A stretch of 64,000 bases of DNA from Paenibacillus marchantiae (lineage in GTDB: Bacteria > Bacillota > Bacilli > Paenibacillales > Paenibacillaceae), in the NCBI RefSeq assembly GCF_028771845.1, contig NZ_CP118270.1, forward strand, positions 5,580,001 to 5,644,000. Direction: 5' to 3'. Numbering within the stretch: position 1 is the first letter of the stretch; each line of letters starts with the position of its first letter. The notes beneath the pieces are model-generated. The model made no database searches. It was given only the letters and a program-made list of their open reading frames with translations, and was not told the origin of the DNA. The position numbers were made by a program, and so were the translations under genes. Shown here one piece after another: positions 9,426 to 17,411 of this stretch.

Positions 9426-10292
9426 TTATTTTCCGCTCCCTTCTGCTGGAGTCTCTGCCTGATATTCCTGTGCAATCCGAACCGCAATTTGCTCGTAGCC
9501 TTCTCCATTGGGATGAAAATGATCTGAGGACAGATATTGTCCCAGATGATTTTCAAACAGATCAAATGTAGGTACAAGTGTCATCTTGTCCTCATTGTTC
9601 AGAACCTTCATTGCAGCATCGTTCCATGCAGCTACAACCGCATTTCCTGGCTCTTTGAGTTCTTTCACATCCCCAAACGGATTGTATAGCCCTATGTAGG
9701 CAATCTGTGCATCAGGGTTAATTTCTTTCACTTTCTTCAAGATCTCCTGCAAACGCTTCGACGTCTCCGGTAATGCCGCAGCAAGTGTCTCTGCCGTGGG
9801 CGCGTCTTCTCCCTGTAAAACCTGTCCACCCTGGAATAGATCATTGGCTCCGATCGACAACAGAATAAAGTTGGACTGTTGTAAGACATAACGTACGCCT
9901 TGTTCATCTAGCTTGCTCAACAATGCGTCTGTTCTCAAACCGTTCACACCCATATTGTTAAGCACTTGCACATCATATCCCTGATCTTTGAGCAAATTAC
10001 CTGCCCGCCTTACAAAACCAAGCCCCTCATCATCCCCAGTACCTCTTGCCAGGGAATCACCGATTACAGCCATTCGAATTTTGCCATCTTTCACCACAGG
10101 TGTTGATTGCCCGCTATCCTTTGCAGGTGCCGTTGTCTGCTGTCCTGTACCTAATTGGGCATCTCCCTCAGGAAAAATGACGTCTTTAATGGCGTATCCA
10201 AATCCAAATAACAGCAGCAATGTTGTTAATATGGACACTGTACTAATGGTTCTCCAGATCCATGGCGCTGAATCAAGATTTCTTTTTTTCAT
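9426..10292 (-). CDS. Membrane-anchored SGNH/GDSL hydrolase
   Basis: 288-residue protein with an N-terminal TM anchor (about residues 15-40), a short Thr/Pro/Ser-rich linker and an extracytoplasmic SGNH hydrolase domain. The catalytic serine is in IGDSLARGTGD (block I), GANDLF supplies the block III Asn, and DHFHPNGEGY carries the Asp-x-x-His pair of block V. The family hydrolyses esters or lipids at the cell surface. First gene of an operon with an ABC-2 exporter; the three frames touch or overlap, so the products probably act together, perhaps on an exported lipid or cell-wall component. Confidence 0.92.
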   Translation of the reverse strand: MKKRNLDSAPWIWRTISTVSILTTLLLLFGFGYAIKDVIFPEGDAQLGTGQQTTAPAKDSGQSTPVVKDGKIRMAVIGDSLARGTGDDEGLGFVRRAGNLLKDQGYDVQVLNNMGVNGLRTDALLSKLDEQGVRYVLQQSNFILLSIGANDLFQGGQVLQGEDAPTAETLAAALPETSKRLQEILKKVKEINPDAQIAYIGLYNPFGDVKELKEPGNAVVAAWNDAAMKVLNNEDKMTLVPTFDLFENHLGQYLSSDHFHPNGEGYEQIAVRIAQEYQAETPAEGSGK

Positions 10293-10451
10293 TCATCACA
10301 TCTCCGCTCATGTACACCTGGCTGGGTGCTTAAAATTTAAAATGATTTTACATTAAGATGACGCTTTTTCTAAATAACATAAATGTTCTGTCGTTAATTT
10401 GCAAATTTTGCCGCTGTATTAAGCAGAATTCAGTTTCAAATATGCTTTTAC

Positions 10452-10505
10452 AAAAAAAAGCTATGTCATGCACAGCTTCGAGCTGTGATGACATAACCTT
10501 TTTTT
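10452..10505 (-). terminator. Rho-independent terminator of the CAP-domain gene
   Basis: Strong hairpin: TATGTCATCACAGCT pairs with AGCTGTGCATGACATA (one bulged base) with A/T tracts on both sides. It lies 35 bp after the stop at 10540 and could also act on the other strand. Confidence 0.85.
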
Positions 10506-10539
10506 GAACTAAAATCAAAATATTCTTCAATAAAATGAA

Positions 10540-11355
10540 TTAGTTACCGATAAATTCTTGAGCCCAATATCCGTTGTAGAATCCAACACCAATTTTCGTA
10601 AAGTTTTTACTTAGGATATTCGCACGGTGGCCTTCGCTATTCATCCAAGCTGTAACAACCTCTTGAGGTGTTTTTTGCCCTTTTGCGATATTCTCGCCAG
10701 CATAGCTGTAAGTTACTCCGAATTGTTTCATCATGTCAAACGGAGAACCATAAGTCGGTGATTGGTGATCAAAATAATTGTTGTTGCTCATGTCTTTAAC
10801 TTTGGCTACAGCCACTTTGTCCAAAAGAGCGTCGGAAGCCAATGCGCTCAGGCCAGCTTTGGCACGTTCAGCGTTCACAAGTTTTACTACTTGAACTGCA
10901 AAATCCGATTGTGTGCTCTCGCTACCACTGTTTCCTGTATTGCCTGTAGTCGTTCCAGTTCCAGTTCCACTATTTGAAGGATCTTTGGCTGGTGTAGTTG
11001 CCGGTTTCTCTTCTTGAGTTGGTTTTGCAGGTGTTACGGGTTTTGCAGGTGTTGTCGGTTGAGCAGGTTTGGTAGTTTGATCAGGTTTAGTTGTTTGATC
11101 AGGTTGTGTTACAGGCTTCTCTACTGTTGTTTGCCCCTCGCCAGTTGATACAGTGTAACCATTATCTTTCAGCCATTGTTCAATGTACGCTTTTAAGCTA
11201 TCCGCACTCGTAATTTTAAACGTTGTAGTTTTAGTAGTTGTTTTATATGATGCATCTGCAGCAGAAGCGGAAGCAGGGAGCATAACCCCTACGGCGAGTA
11301 CGGCTGTCAGACTGCTGGTTACCACGGTTTTCATCCATTTCTTCTTCAAATTCAT
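10540..11355 (-). CDS. Secreted CAP (SCP/PR1)-domain protein, YkwD-like
   Basis: 271-residue exported protein. An N-terminal signal peptide ends near ASAADA. A Thr/Pro/Lys/Gln-rich linker with repeated TTKPDQ and PAKPV units spans about residues 75-140, and a C-terminal CAP domain starts near residue 150. The CAP domain shows DHQSPTYG, YAGENIAKG and NSEGHRANIL, the family's His/Glu cleft motifs. This matches the Bacillus YkwD group, whose biochemical role is unsettled. The ribosome site AAGGAGATGA is excellent. Monocistronic, with its own promoter (11408-11436) and terminator. Confidence 0.93.
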   Translation of the reverse strand: MNLKKKWMKTVVTSSLTAVLAVGVMLPASASAADASYKTTTKTTTFKITSADSLKAYIEQWLKDNGYTVSTGEGQTTVEKPVTQPDQTTKPDQTTKPAQPTTPAKPVTPAKPTQEEKPATTPAKDPSNSGTGTGTTTGNTGNSGSESTQSDFAVQVVKLVNAERAKAGLSALASDALLDKVAVAKVKDMSNNNYFDHQSPTYGSPFDMMKQFGVTYSYAGENIAKGQKTPQEVVTAWMNSEGHRANILSKNFTKIGVGFYNGYWAQEFIGN

Positions 11356-11407
11356 TCATCTCCTTAGAAATATTAGTTATGACAACTTTGTAATTAATAC
11401 TCTAGGA

Positions 11408-11436
11408 GTATATCAATTGAATAGTAGATTGTGAAC
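11408..11436 (-). promoter_or_regulatory. Sigma-A promoter of the CAP-domain gene
   Basis: Minus-strand TTCACA (11436-11431), 17-bp spacer, TATACT (11413-11408), about 50 bp before the start at 11355. Nothing else recognisable lies between here and the terminator at 11592. Confidence 0.6.
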
Positions 11437-11591
11437 CCATAAATTATGGAAAAGTAACTTTTTTGTCATTTTTAATCCTGTTTCAAAGGGGCGTGGACGG
11501 TTTATAGTACATTGCACCATATCCTGCAACTTGCTCTTAAAACACTGGTATATCAACTAAAACCCCAACCATCAACTTTAAAATACGGCAT

Positions 11592-11633
11592 AAAAAAATG
11601 GCATCCGGACAAGAAATGCTTGCCGAATGCCAC
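11592..11633 (-). terminator. Rho-independent terminator of purT-GNAT operon
   Basis: Minus-strand stem GGCATTCGG/CCGGATGCC with an inner CAAG/CTTG pair, followed by TTTTTTT, about 65 bp after the stop at 11699. Confidence 0.85.
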
Positions 11634-11698
11634 TTATCTTCTATTTATCATTCACCACACCAAAAACGTGAAGATCGCGATATAATAAAACTCTTTTT

Positions 11699-12157
11699 CT
11701 ATAGAAGGACTTTACTGAAACGATAGCCTCTCTTCTGGAAACCAATATGCTCGTAGAAAGAATAGGTTGTTGAAGTCACTTCACGGTTCGCTCCGGTGAC
11801 AAACAATTGTTTCCCACCTTGCTGTCTGCCCCAATCCTCGGCACGAGCCATCAGACGACGGCCAATTCCGCCCCCACGATGCTCTTGCCCTACAATCAAG
11901 GACGTAATTTGTGCGGCAGGTTCCGGATAGGCATGACTTTGCACACATTGCAAGCCAATCACACCAATAATCTGTTCATCCACTTCGGCAACAAGCATGC
12001 ATGCGTTTGGATTGCTTTCCAAACATTCAATGCGCTCTTTCATGACATTGGCTGTTGTGGGATAGCTGACCTCTCGCATCAGTCCCGTTACCGCTTCAGC
12101 ATCTCGCAGTTCACACTCTCGGATCATCAGTACAGGGGCCTCAACATTATTGGACAT
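11699..12157 (-). CDS. GNAT-family N-acetyltransferase
   Basis: 152-residue acetyl-CoA-dependent acetyltransferase. Strand beta-4 ([16 protein letters not shown]) is followed by the acetyl-CoA pyrophosphate loop in [12 protein letters not shown] (QxxGxG/A-type) and the C-terminal [14 protein letters not shown] block common to GNATs. The ATG lies 11 nt inside the end of purT behind GGAGGTAAATC, so it is co-translated with purT. The substrate is unknown. Confidence 0.9.
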   Translation of the reverse strand: MSNNVEAPVLMIRECELRDAEAVTGLMREVSYPTTANVMKERIECLESNPNACMLVAEVDEQIIGVIGLQCVQSHAYPEPAAQITSLIVGQEHRGGGIGRRLMARAEDWGRQQGGKQLFVTGANREVTSTTYSFYEHIGFQKRGYRFSKVLL

Positions 12158-13334
12158 GATTTACCTCCACTTTCAGCATATTAGCGGCTTGTACCGCTGT
12201 TTTACGAGCTTCTTCCACATCTTGGCCGGCACTTAATGCTACGGCCATTCGGCGTCCCACTTTGGTCTCAGGTTTGCCAAATACACGAACCTGAGTACGA
12301 GGAAGCGCCAGTGCTTCTTCAATCCCGCCTACAGTAAAGTCAGATGTTTCATCATTAGCCTTCAGCGTTGCTGAAGCTCCCGGTGTCAGTAAATGTACAC
12401 CTGTGACCGGAAAACCAAGAATTGCACGCACATGCAGCGCAAACTCGGAACTATCTTGCGTTACCATAGTAACCATGCCTGTATCATGCGGACGAGGCGA
12501 TACCTCGCTGAACACAACTCCATCTGATGTCAGGAATAATTCGACCCCGAACAGTCCATAACCACCGAGTTCATCCGTAACCAACTTGGCAATATGACAA
12601 GCTTGTTCCCATTGCTCTGGTGTCATCGCATGAGGCTGCCACGATTCGACATAATCCCCATCTTTCTGAATATGACCGATCGGAGGACAAAATACAGTCC
12701 CTGAGACAGATCTAACAGTGAGCAGCGTAATTTCGCTGTCAAACTTCACAAAGCTTTCCACAATGACACGTACGGATTTGCCACGTGCTCCCGAAAGAGC
12801 AATGTTCCAGCAATCCTCTACGTCATCCGATGTACGGCATACACTCTGCCCTTTACCGGAAGAACTCATTAGTGGTTTGATGACGCATGGTGTACCCAAT
12901 TCACGAACAGCTTCCTGAAGTTGTTCCAGGTTGTCCGCAAAAAGATAGGCCGCTGTCGGAAGGTTCAATTGTTCGGCTGCCAGACGGCGGATGCCTTCGC
13001 GATCCATCGTTAAACGGGCAGCACGGGCCGTAGGAACGACACAAAATCCTTCTTCCTCAAGCTCGAGTAAAGCTTCTGTTGCGATTGCTTCAATCTCAGG
13101 TACGATGTAATGAGGTTGTTCCTTTCGGATCAATTGTTTCAGAGCTTCGGCATTTAACATGTCGATGCAGTAAGACCGATGCGCAACCTGCATGGCAGGT
13201 GCGTTTTCGTAACGATCAACAGCGATCGTCTCTACTCCCAGTCGTTGAGCCTCAATAACGACCTCTTTTCCCAATTCTCCGCTGCCCAGTAGCAGCATTT
13301 TTTTGGCTTGAGCCGAAAATGGAGCACCCCACAT
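12147..13334 (-). CDS. purT: Formate-dependent phosphoribosylglycinamide formyltransferase
   Basis: 395-residue ATP-grasp enzyme that makes formyl-GAR from GAR, formate and ATP, a folate-independent route for the third step of purine synthesis. The N-terminal fold has [19 protein letters not shown] and the GAR-binding [10 protein letters not shown]. The ATP-grasp core shows [15 protein letters not shown] and the Mg ligands [15 protein letters not shown]. Length agrees with PurT. The ribosome site GGGAGG is 12 bases before ATG 13334, a little far. No purine riboswitch is visible in the 136 bp upstream. Overlaps the GNAT gene. Confidence 0.95.
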   Translation of the reverse strand: MWGAPFSAQAKKMLLLGSGELGKEVVIEAQRLGVETIAVDRYENAPAMQVAHRSYCIDMLNAEALKQLIRKEQPHYIVPEIEAIATEALLELEEEGFCVVPTARAARLTMDREGIRRLAAEQLNLPTAAYLFADNLEQLQEAVRELGTPCVIKPLMSSSGKGQSVCRTSDDVEDCWNIALSGARGKSVRVIVESFVKFDSEITLLTVRSVSGTVFCPPIGHIQKDGDYVESWQPHAMTPEQWEQACHIAKLVTDELGGYGLFGVELFLTSDGVVFSEVSPRPHDTGMVTMVTQDSSEFALHVRAILGFPVTGVHLLTPGASATLKANDETSDFTVGGIEEALALPRTQVRVFGKPETKVGRRMAVALSAGQDVEEARKTAVQAANMLKVEVNHVQ

Positions 13335-13470
13335 GTTCTTTCCAATCCTCCCAAAGAGAAATCTTCTATATCTATCTCTCTATTTTCGGGGTTTTGGTTA
13401 AAGAATGCAAGAGTGCTCCCTATTTTTCTTGTGAATTTTACAAGATTTTTTGTGTTTTTTCGATCAATTT

Positions 13471-15321
13471 TTACAAAAATCTGTATTGAGCTTCTATTAA
13501 CCCATTATAAACTCCTTGTTTCTGGATAAGTTGCTCATGGTTTCCTTCTTCCTTGATTTCACCATGATCTAGCACGATAATGTTATCCGCATTTCGGATC
13601 GTGGAGAGACGGTGGGCCACCATAAAGGAAGTTCTTCCTTGCAGCAGCACTTTCAAAGCCTCCTGAATTTTAAGCTCCGTTTCGGTGTCGATACTGGCAG
13701 TCGCTTCATCCAAAATCAAGATTCGAGGGTCAGCCAGCAAGGCACGGGCAAAGGATAACAATTGCCTTTGTCCCATTGATAATACATTCCCGCGTTCTTC
13801 GACTTCCGTATCGTATCCACCCGGCAGCTTCATAATAAATTCATGGGCATTAACTGCCTTCGCAGCTTCTTCCACTTCTTCATTGGTTGCATCAAGCCGT
13901 CCAAAACGAATATTATCCCGAATGGTGCCAGAGAAGATAAACGTGTCCTGCAACACAATACTGATCTGGCTGCGCAGACTTTCAACCGTTACATCCCTTA
14001 CATCCTGACCATCAATAGTAAGACGTCCGCCTGATATGTCATAGAATCGGCTGATAAGATTGATAATGGTACTTTTACCTGAACCCGTATGACCTACAAG
14101 TGCAATCGATTGTCCGGCATCTGCAGCGAAACTGATTCCCTTCAGCGCCTGTCTGCCCTTCTCATATTCAAACACCACATTGTCGAATACAATATCTCCT
14201 TTAATAGAAGCAAGCGGCTTGGCTCCAGGTTTATCCGCAATACTTGGCTCCTCATCCATAAACTCAAAAATCCGTTCGGAGGAAGCCATGGCAACGAGCA
14301 ACTGATTGTACATCTGTCCCAGACGGTTAATCGGGTCCCAGAAGTTGCCGACATAGTTAGCAAAAGCTACGAGCAATCCGATTGTCAGCTGCCCTTCTTG
14401 AATCAGATAAGCACCAAACCAGAACAGGATTAACGTACCGAAGCCGCCCGTAATTTCAATCAGAGGACCAAAGCCTTGGTTCATGGCCGATGCTCTATCC
14501 CATGATTTTTTGCTCGACAGATTCATGTTGTCAAAATACTTCATGTTTTCTTTTTCCTGCGTATAGGCCTGAGTCACACGAATCCCCTGAATGGATTCAT
14601 TCAAATGGGAGTTGATGCGTGAGTTCTTCATACGTACATCCTGCCAGGCACGGCGGATCAGCACACGCAGTTTGGTCGAAATAATAAACATGAGCGGAAC
14701 CGTAATAATGACCGCGAGGCCCAGTTTCCAGTTGATCAGCAGCAAAATGACGATAATCCCCAACAACTGCACACAGTCAATCATGACATTGACCGCACCG
14801 TTGGTGAACAGATCCTGCAGGGAGTTGATATCATTGGTGACACGCACCAATACCGAGCCCGCAGGTCTTTTGTCAAAGAAGTTAAAGGACAGCTTCTGGA
14901 TGTGTTTGAACAAATCCGAGCGAAGATCGTAAATGACCCGTTGCCCGATAATGTTCGTCAATTTGATTCGGTACGTATTAGCCGCCCATTGAATCAGATA
15001 CAACACAAGTACAGAACCAGCAATAATATAAAGCATCGTCAAGCTTGGCAAACCCGTTGCAGGTGCAATTGCTTTATCAATCGCCAAACTGATCAAAAAT
15101 GGAACGGACAATTTCGTAATGGTACCCAAAATCATCATTAGAATAATGAGTGGCAAGAGTTGTCTTGCATAAGGTTTCATGTAAGCGAACAAACGTCCGA
15201 ACTCACGCCAGTTAAACGGTTTTTCAATTATTTCGTCGTCCTGATATACAAAACGTTCATTCATTTTCTTATCAGAGGTCTCTTTGACCTCGCGCCTATC
15301 GGCTACCGTTTCGGCACTCAT
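13471..15321 (-). CDS. ABC exporter half-transporter B (canonical Walker B, altered signature)
   Basis: 616-residue fusion of six TM helices and an ATPase domain, of the type IV multidrug/lipid exporter class (YfiC/BmrD-like). Walker A GHTGSGKS, Q-loop SIVLQDTFIF, Walker B ILILDEA with the catalytic Glu, and H-loop MVAHRLS are all present. The signature reads LSMGQ instead of LSGGQ. Together with the Asp in its partner's Walker B, this predicts a heterodimer with one catalytic and one degenerate ATP site. The ATG overlaps the stop of the partner gene by 4 nt. No terminator is obvious in the 136 bp before purT. Confidence 0.94.
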   Translation of the reverse strand: MSAETVADRREVKETSDKKMNERFVYQDDEIIEKPFNWREFGRLFAYMKPYARQLLPLIILMMILGTITKLSVPFLISLAIDKAIAPATGLPSLTMLYIIAGSVLVLYLIQWAANTYRIKLTNIIGQRVIYDLRSDLFKHIQKLSFNFFDKRPAGSVLVRVTNDINSLQDLFTNGAVNVMIDCVQLLGIIVILLLINWKLGLAVIITVPLMFIISTKLRVLIRRAWQDVRMKNSRINSHLNESIQGIRVTQAYTQEKENMKYFDNMNLSSKKSWDRASAMNQGFGPLIEITGGFGTLILFWFGAYLIQEGQLTIGLLVAFANYVGNFWDPINRLGQMYNQLLVAMASSERIFEFMDEEPSIADKPGAKPLASIKGDIVFDNVVFEYEKGRQALKGISFAADAGQSIALVGHTGSGKSTIINLISRFYDISGGRLTIDGQDVRDVTVESLRSQISIVLQDTFIFSGTIRDNIRFGRLDATNEEVEEAAKAVNAHEFIMKLPGGYDTEVEERGNVLSMGQRQLLSFARALLADPRILILDEATASIDTETELKIQEALKVLLQGRTSFMVAHRLSTIRNADNIIVLDHGEIKEEGNHEQLIQKQGVYNGLIEAQYRFL

Positions 15322-17090
15322 GAATTCACCTGCTCCCCAGCCTCCCGCTTACCGCGGGCAATATAATCTGCGTATTGAATCTCATATACGTCCCGGTAAG
15401 GTCCAGGCTCTTCAATGAGACGTTTGTGTGTGCCACGTTGAACGACACGTCCTTCATCCAGTACCAGAATCTCATCTGCGTGACGCAAGGAAGAGATCCG
15501 ATGCGCAATGATAAACGTCGTTCTTCCACGCATGACTTCCTGGAATCCGGATTGAATTTCATGTTCGGTCTCCATGTCGACTGCACTGGTTGCATCATCC
15601 AGAACGAGAATTTTCGGGTTTTTCAGCAGAGCTCTAGCAATTGCAATCCGCTGTTTTTGTCCTCCCGACAAGCCCATTCCCCGCTCCCCGACGACCGTAT
15701 CGTATCCTTCAGGGAATTCCATGATGAATTCATGTGCTTTGGCCAGTTTGGCTGCACGGATAATTTCATCCATGGTTACATTTTTGAGTCCATATGAAAT
15801 GTTGTTGCGAATGCTGGAAGAGAACAGGAACGTTTCCTGGAACACAGAAGCAATCTGACTCCGCAGGCTGCGAATTCCAATGTCCTTAATATTCTTGCCG
15901 TCCAGCTTGATGGTGCCCGAGTTCACGTTGTATGCACGCATCAGGAGCTGAATAATAGTTGATTTACCCGAGCCTGTTCCTCCCAGGAAGCCAATGACGG
16001 AGCCTGGTGGCGCATCAAAGTTAATATCGGTCACTGCCGGCATTTTATTGCCGTAAGCAAAGGTAACGGATTCAAAGGCCACATGCCCTTTGACTTGATC
16101 AGCCTCTACAATGACCGGATCTTCTGTCTCTTGTACATCTACCGGCGTATTCAAAAGTTCCAACACCCGTTCACCCGATGCTTTGGATTGCGTGTAGTTA
16201 TTGATATGGAATCCAAGGTTCCACATTGGACCGATTATGTACCAGATCAAACTGAAAAAGGCAACGAGTTCACCGAGTGTTAACGTTTTCTGAATAACCA
16301 TGTTTCCGCCAATGAGGAGCAGAAGAACTACGCTGACCGAAGCGAGAATCTCCATGATCGGAAAGTATTGACTCCATAATGTTGCTGCATGAATCTGGTT
16401 CGTTTTATAACGCTCGTTACGGACGGCAAACTTCTCCACTTCGTGAGGCTCACGTGCAAATGACTTTACAGTACGCACACCTGTAATATTCTCCTGTACT
16501 GCTGTCGTCAAAGAGCTGAGTGCCAGCCGCATTTCTTGGAATGCAGGGTGAATTCGGGATTCGAATCTCAGCGCAACGAAGGCAAGCAGAGGAATACATA
16601 TGAGCGTTAGCAAGGTAAGCTTCCAACTCATGGTCATCATCATGATTGCGCCGAATACGACCATCAGAACCATGTTGAGAATTTGAGCGAAGCCAAATCC
16701 GATAAAGTTACGGATCGCTTCGAGATCTCCCGTGAGGCGGGACATCAAGTCTCCCGTTTTGGCCGTGTCGTAATACCGGAAGGATAAAAATTGAAGCTTT
16801 TCGTAACAAGCGTTACGAAGTCGGTACGCCAAGAAGTTTCCGAGACGCCCTCCAAAAAGACCGTGTAAAAATTGCATTCCCGCTTTCAAAATAACGACAC
16901 CTAATACCGTTAAAGCAAGTTTGGGAACGTCTTCAAAATTGCGCGGAGTGATGACGTCATCAATCAGTATCCTTAGCATGTTCGGATACACCAGTCCAAG
17001 CGCGGTCGCTATGGCGAGGCATAAGATCGATAAAAATAAATACGAGCGCTTCTCCCAGAAAAAGATCTGCAATTGCCTGAGAACATCCAT
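15318..17090 (-). CDS. ABC exporter half-transporter A (Walker B Glu replaced by Asp)
   Basis: 590-residue TM-plus-ATPase half-transporter (YfiB/BmrC-like). Walker A GGTGSGKST, Q-loop ASVFQETFLF and consensus signature LSGGQ are intact. Walker B ends LVLDD, with Asp where catalysis needs Glu. I place the start at ATG 17090 directly after AGGAGGAGAGAC; the open frame extends 31 codons upstream to 17183 but without a ribosome site, and that stretch looks like leader rather than protein. It forms a translationally coupled pair with 13471-15321. Family role: export of drugs or lipids; substrate unknown. Confidence 0.94.
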   Translation of the reverse strand: MDVLRQLQIFFWEKRSYLFLSILCLAIATALGLVYPNMLRILIDDVITPRNFEDVPKLALTVLGVVILKAGMQFLHGLFGGRLGNFLAYRLRNACYEKLQFLSFRYYDTAKTGDLMSRLTGDLEAIRNFIGFGFAQILNMVLMVVFGAIMMMTMSWKLTLLTLICIPLLAFVALRFESRIHPAFQEMRLALSSLTTAVQENITGVRTVKSFAREPHEVEKFAVRNERYKTNQIHAATLWSQYFPIMEILASVSVVLLLLIGGNMVIQKTLTLGELVAFFSLIWYIIGPMWNLGFHINNYTQSKASGERVLELLNTPVDVQETEDPVIVEADQVKGHVAFESVTFAYGNKMPAVTDINFDAPPGSVIGFLGGTGSGKSTIIQLLMRAYNVNSGTIKLDGKNIKDIGIRSLRSQIASVFQETFLFSSSIRNNISYGLKNVTMDEIIRAAKLAKAHEFIMEFPEGYDTVVGERGMGLSGGQKQRIAIARALLKNPKILVLDDATSAVDMETEHEIQSGFQEVMRGRTTFIIAHRISSLRHADEILVLDEGRVVQRGTHKRLIEEPGPYRDVYEIQYADYIARGKREAGEQVNS

Positions 17091-17199
17091 GTCTCTCCTC
17101 CTCTTATATCGTTCAAAATCAGTATGAACATTTATGAAGTTTATCACCGTCCCCCCTTCGCGGCAAAGCGAATAAGCGACCATATTCAGGCTACTTTCA

Positions 17200-17235
17200 C
17201 CTTAATGCGTCATTAAGGGAGGTAGATACCCTCCT
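17200..17235. repeat. Adjacent inverted repeats in the leader of the ABC exporter operon
   Basis: CCTTAATG/CATTAAGG (17200-17207, 17211-17218) is a perfect 8-bp inverted repeat. It is followed by GGAGG/CCTCC (17218-17222, 17230-17234), and the two share one base. They lie about 110-145 bp upstream of the ABC pair. They could be a regulator-binding site or RNA hairpins; no T tract follows, so they are not an ordinary terminator. Confidence 0.5.
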
Positions 17236-17277
17236 ATCAATCAAATGTTTGAATATTCTCTTCCTTTCAGGTTGTTC

Positions 17278-17330
17278 GTACCAAAAAAGGCTCCCTGTAT
17301 ACCTTTAGAGGCAGGGGCCTTTTTTGGTAC
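17278..17330 (-). terminator. Strong bidirectional terminator after the dynamin gene
   Basis: GTACCAAAAAAGGC (17278-17291) pairs perfectly with GCCTTTTTTGGTAC (17317-17330), and CCCTG/CAGGG continues the stem inside. A/T runs on both arms allow termination in either direction. It lies 82 bp past the dynamin stop at 17412. Confidence 0.85.
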
Positions 17331-17411
17331 AACGACAACATTTCAACATATCGCTGTATATCTCATTTCGCTTTTCAACCGTTTACATACAGACATGGAT
17401 TTGAATACCTT

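Noticed and set aside
10540-11355. Repeated PAKPV/TTKPDQ units as a DNA repeat element
   Set aside because: They are a low-complexity protein linker typical of wall-spanning secreted proteins; no flanking repeats or mobile features are seen.
13431-13470. CTTGT/ACAAG repeat with a T run after the ABC exporter gene region
   Set aside because: The five-base stem is weak and the T run is on the plus strand, where no gene ends; not a credible terminator for the minus-strand genes.
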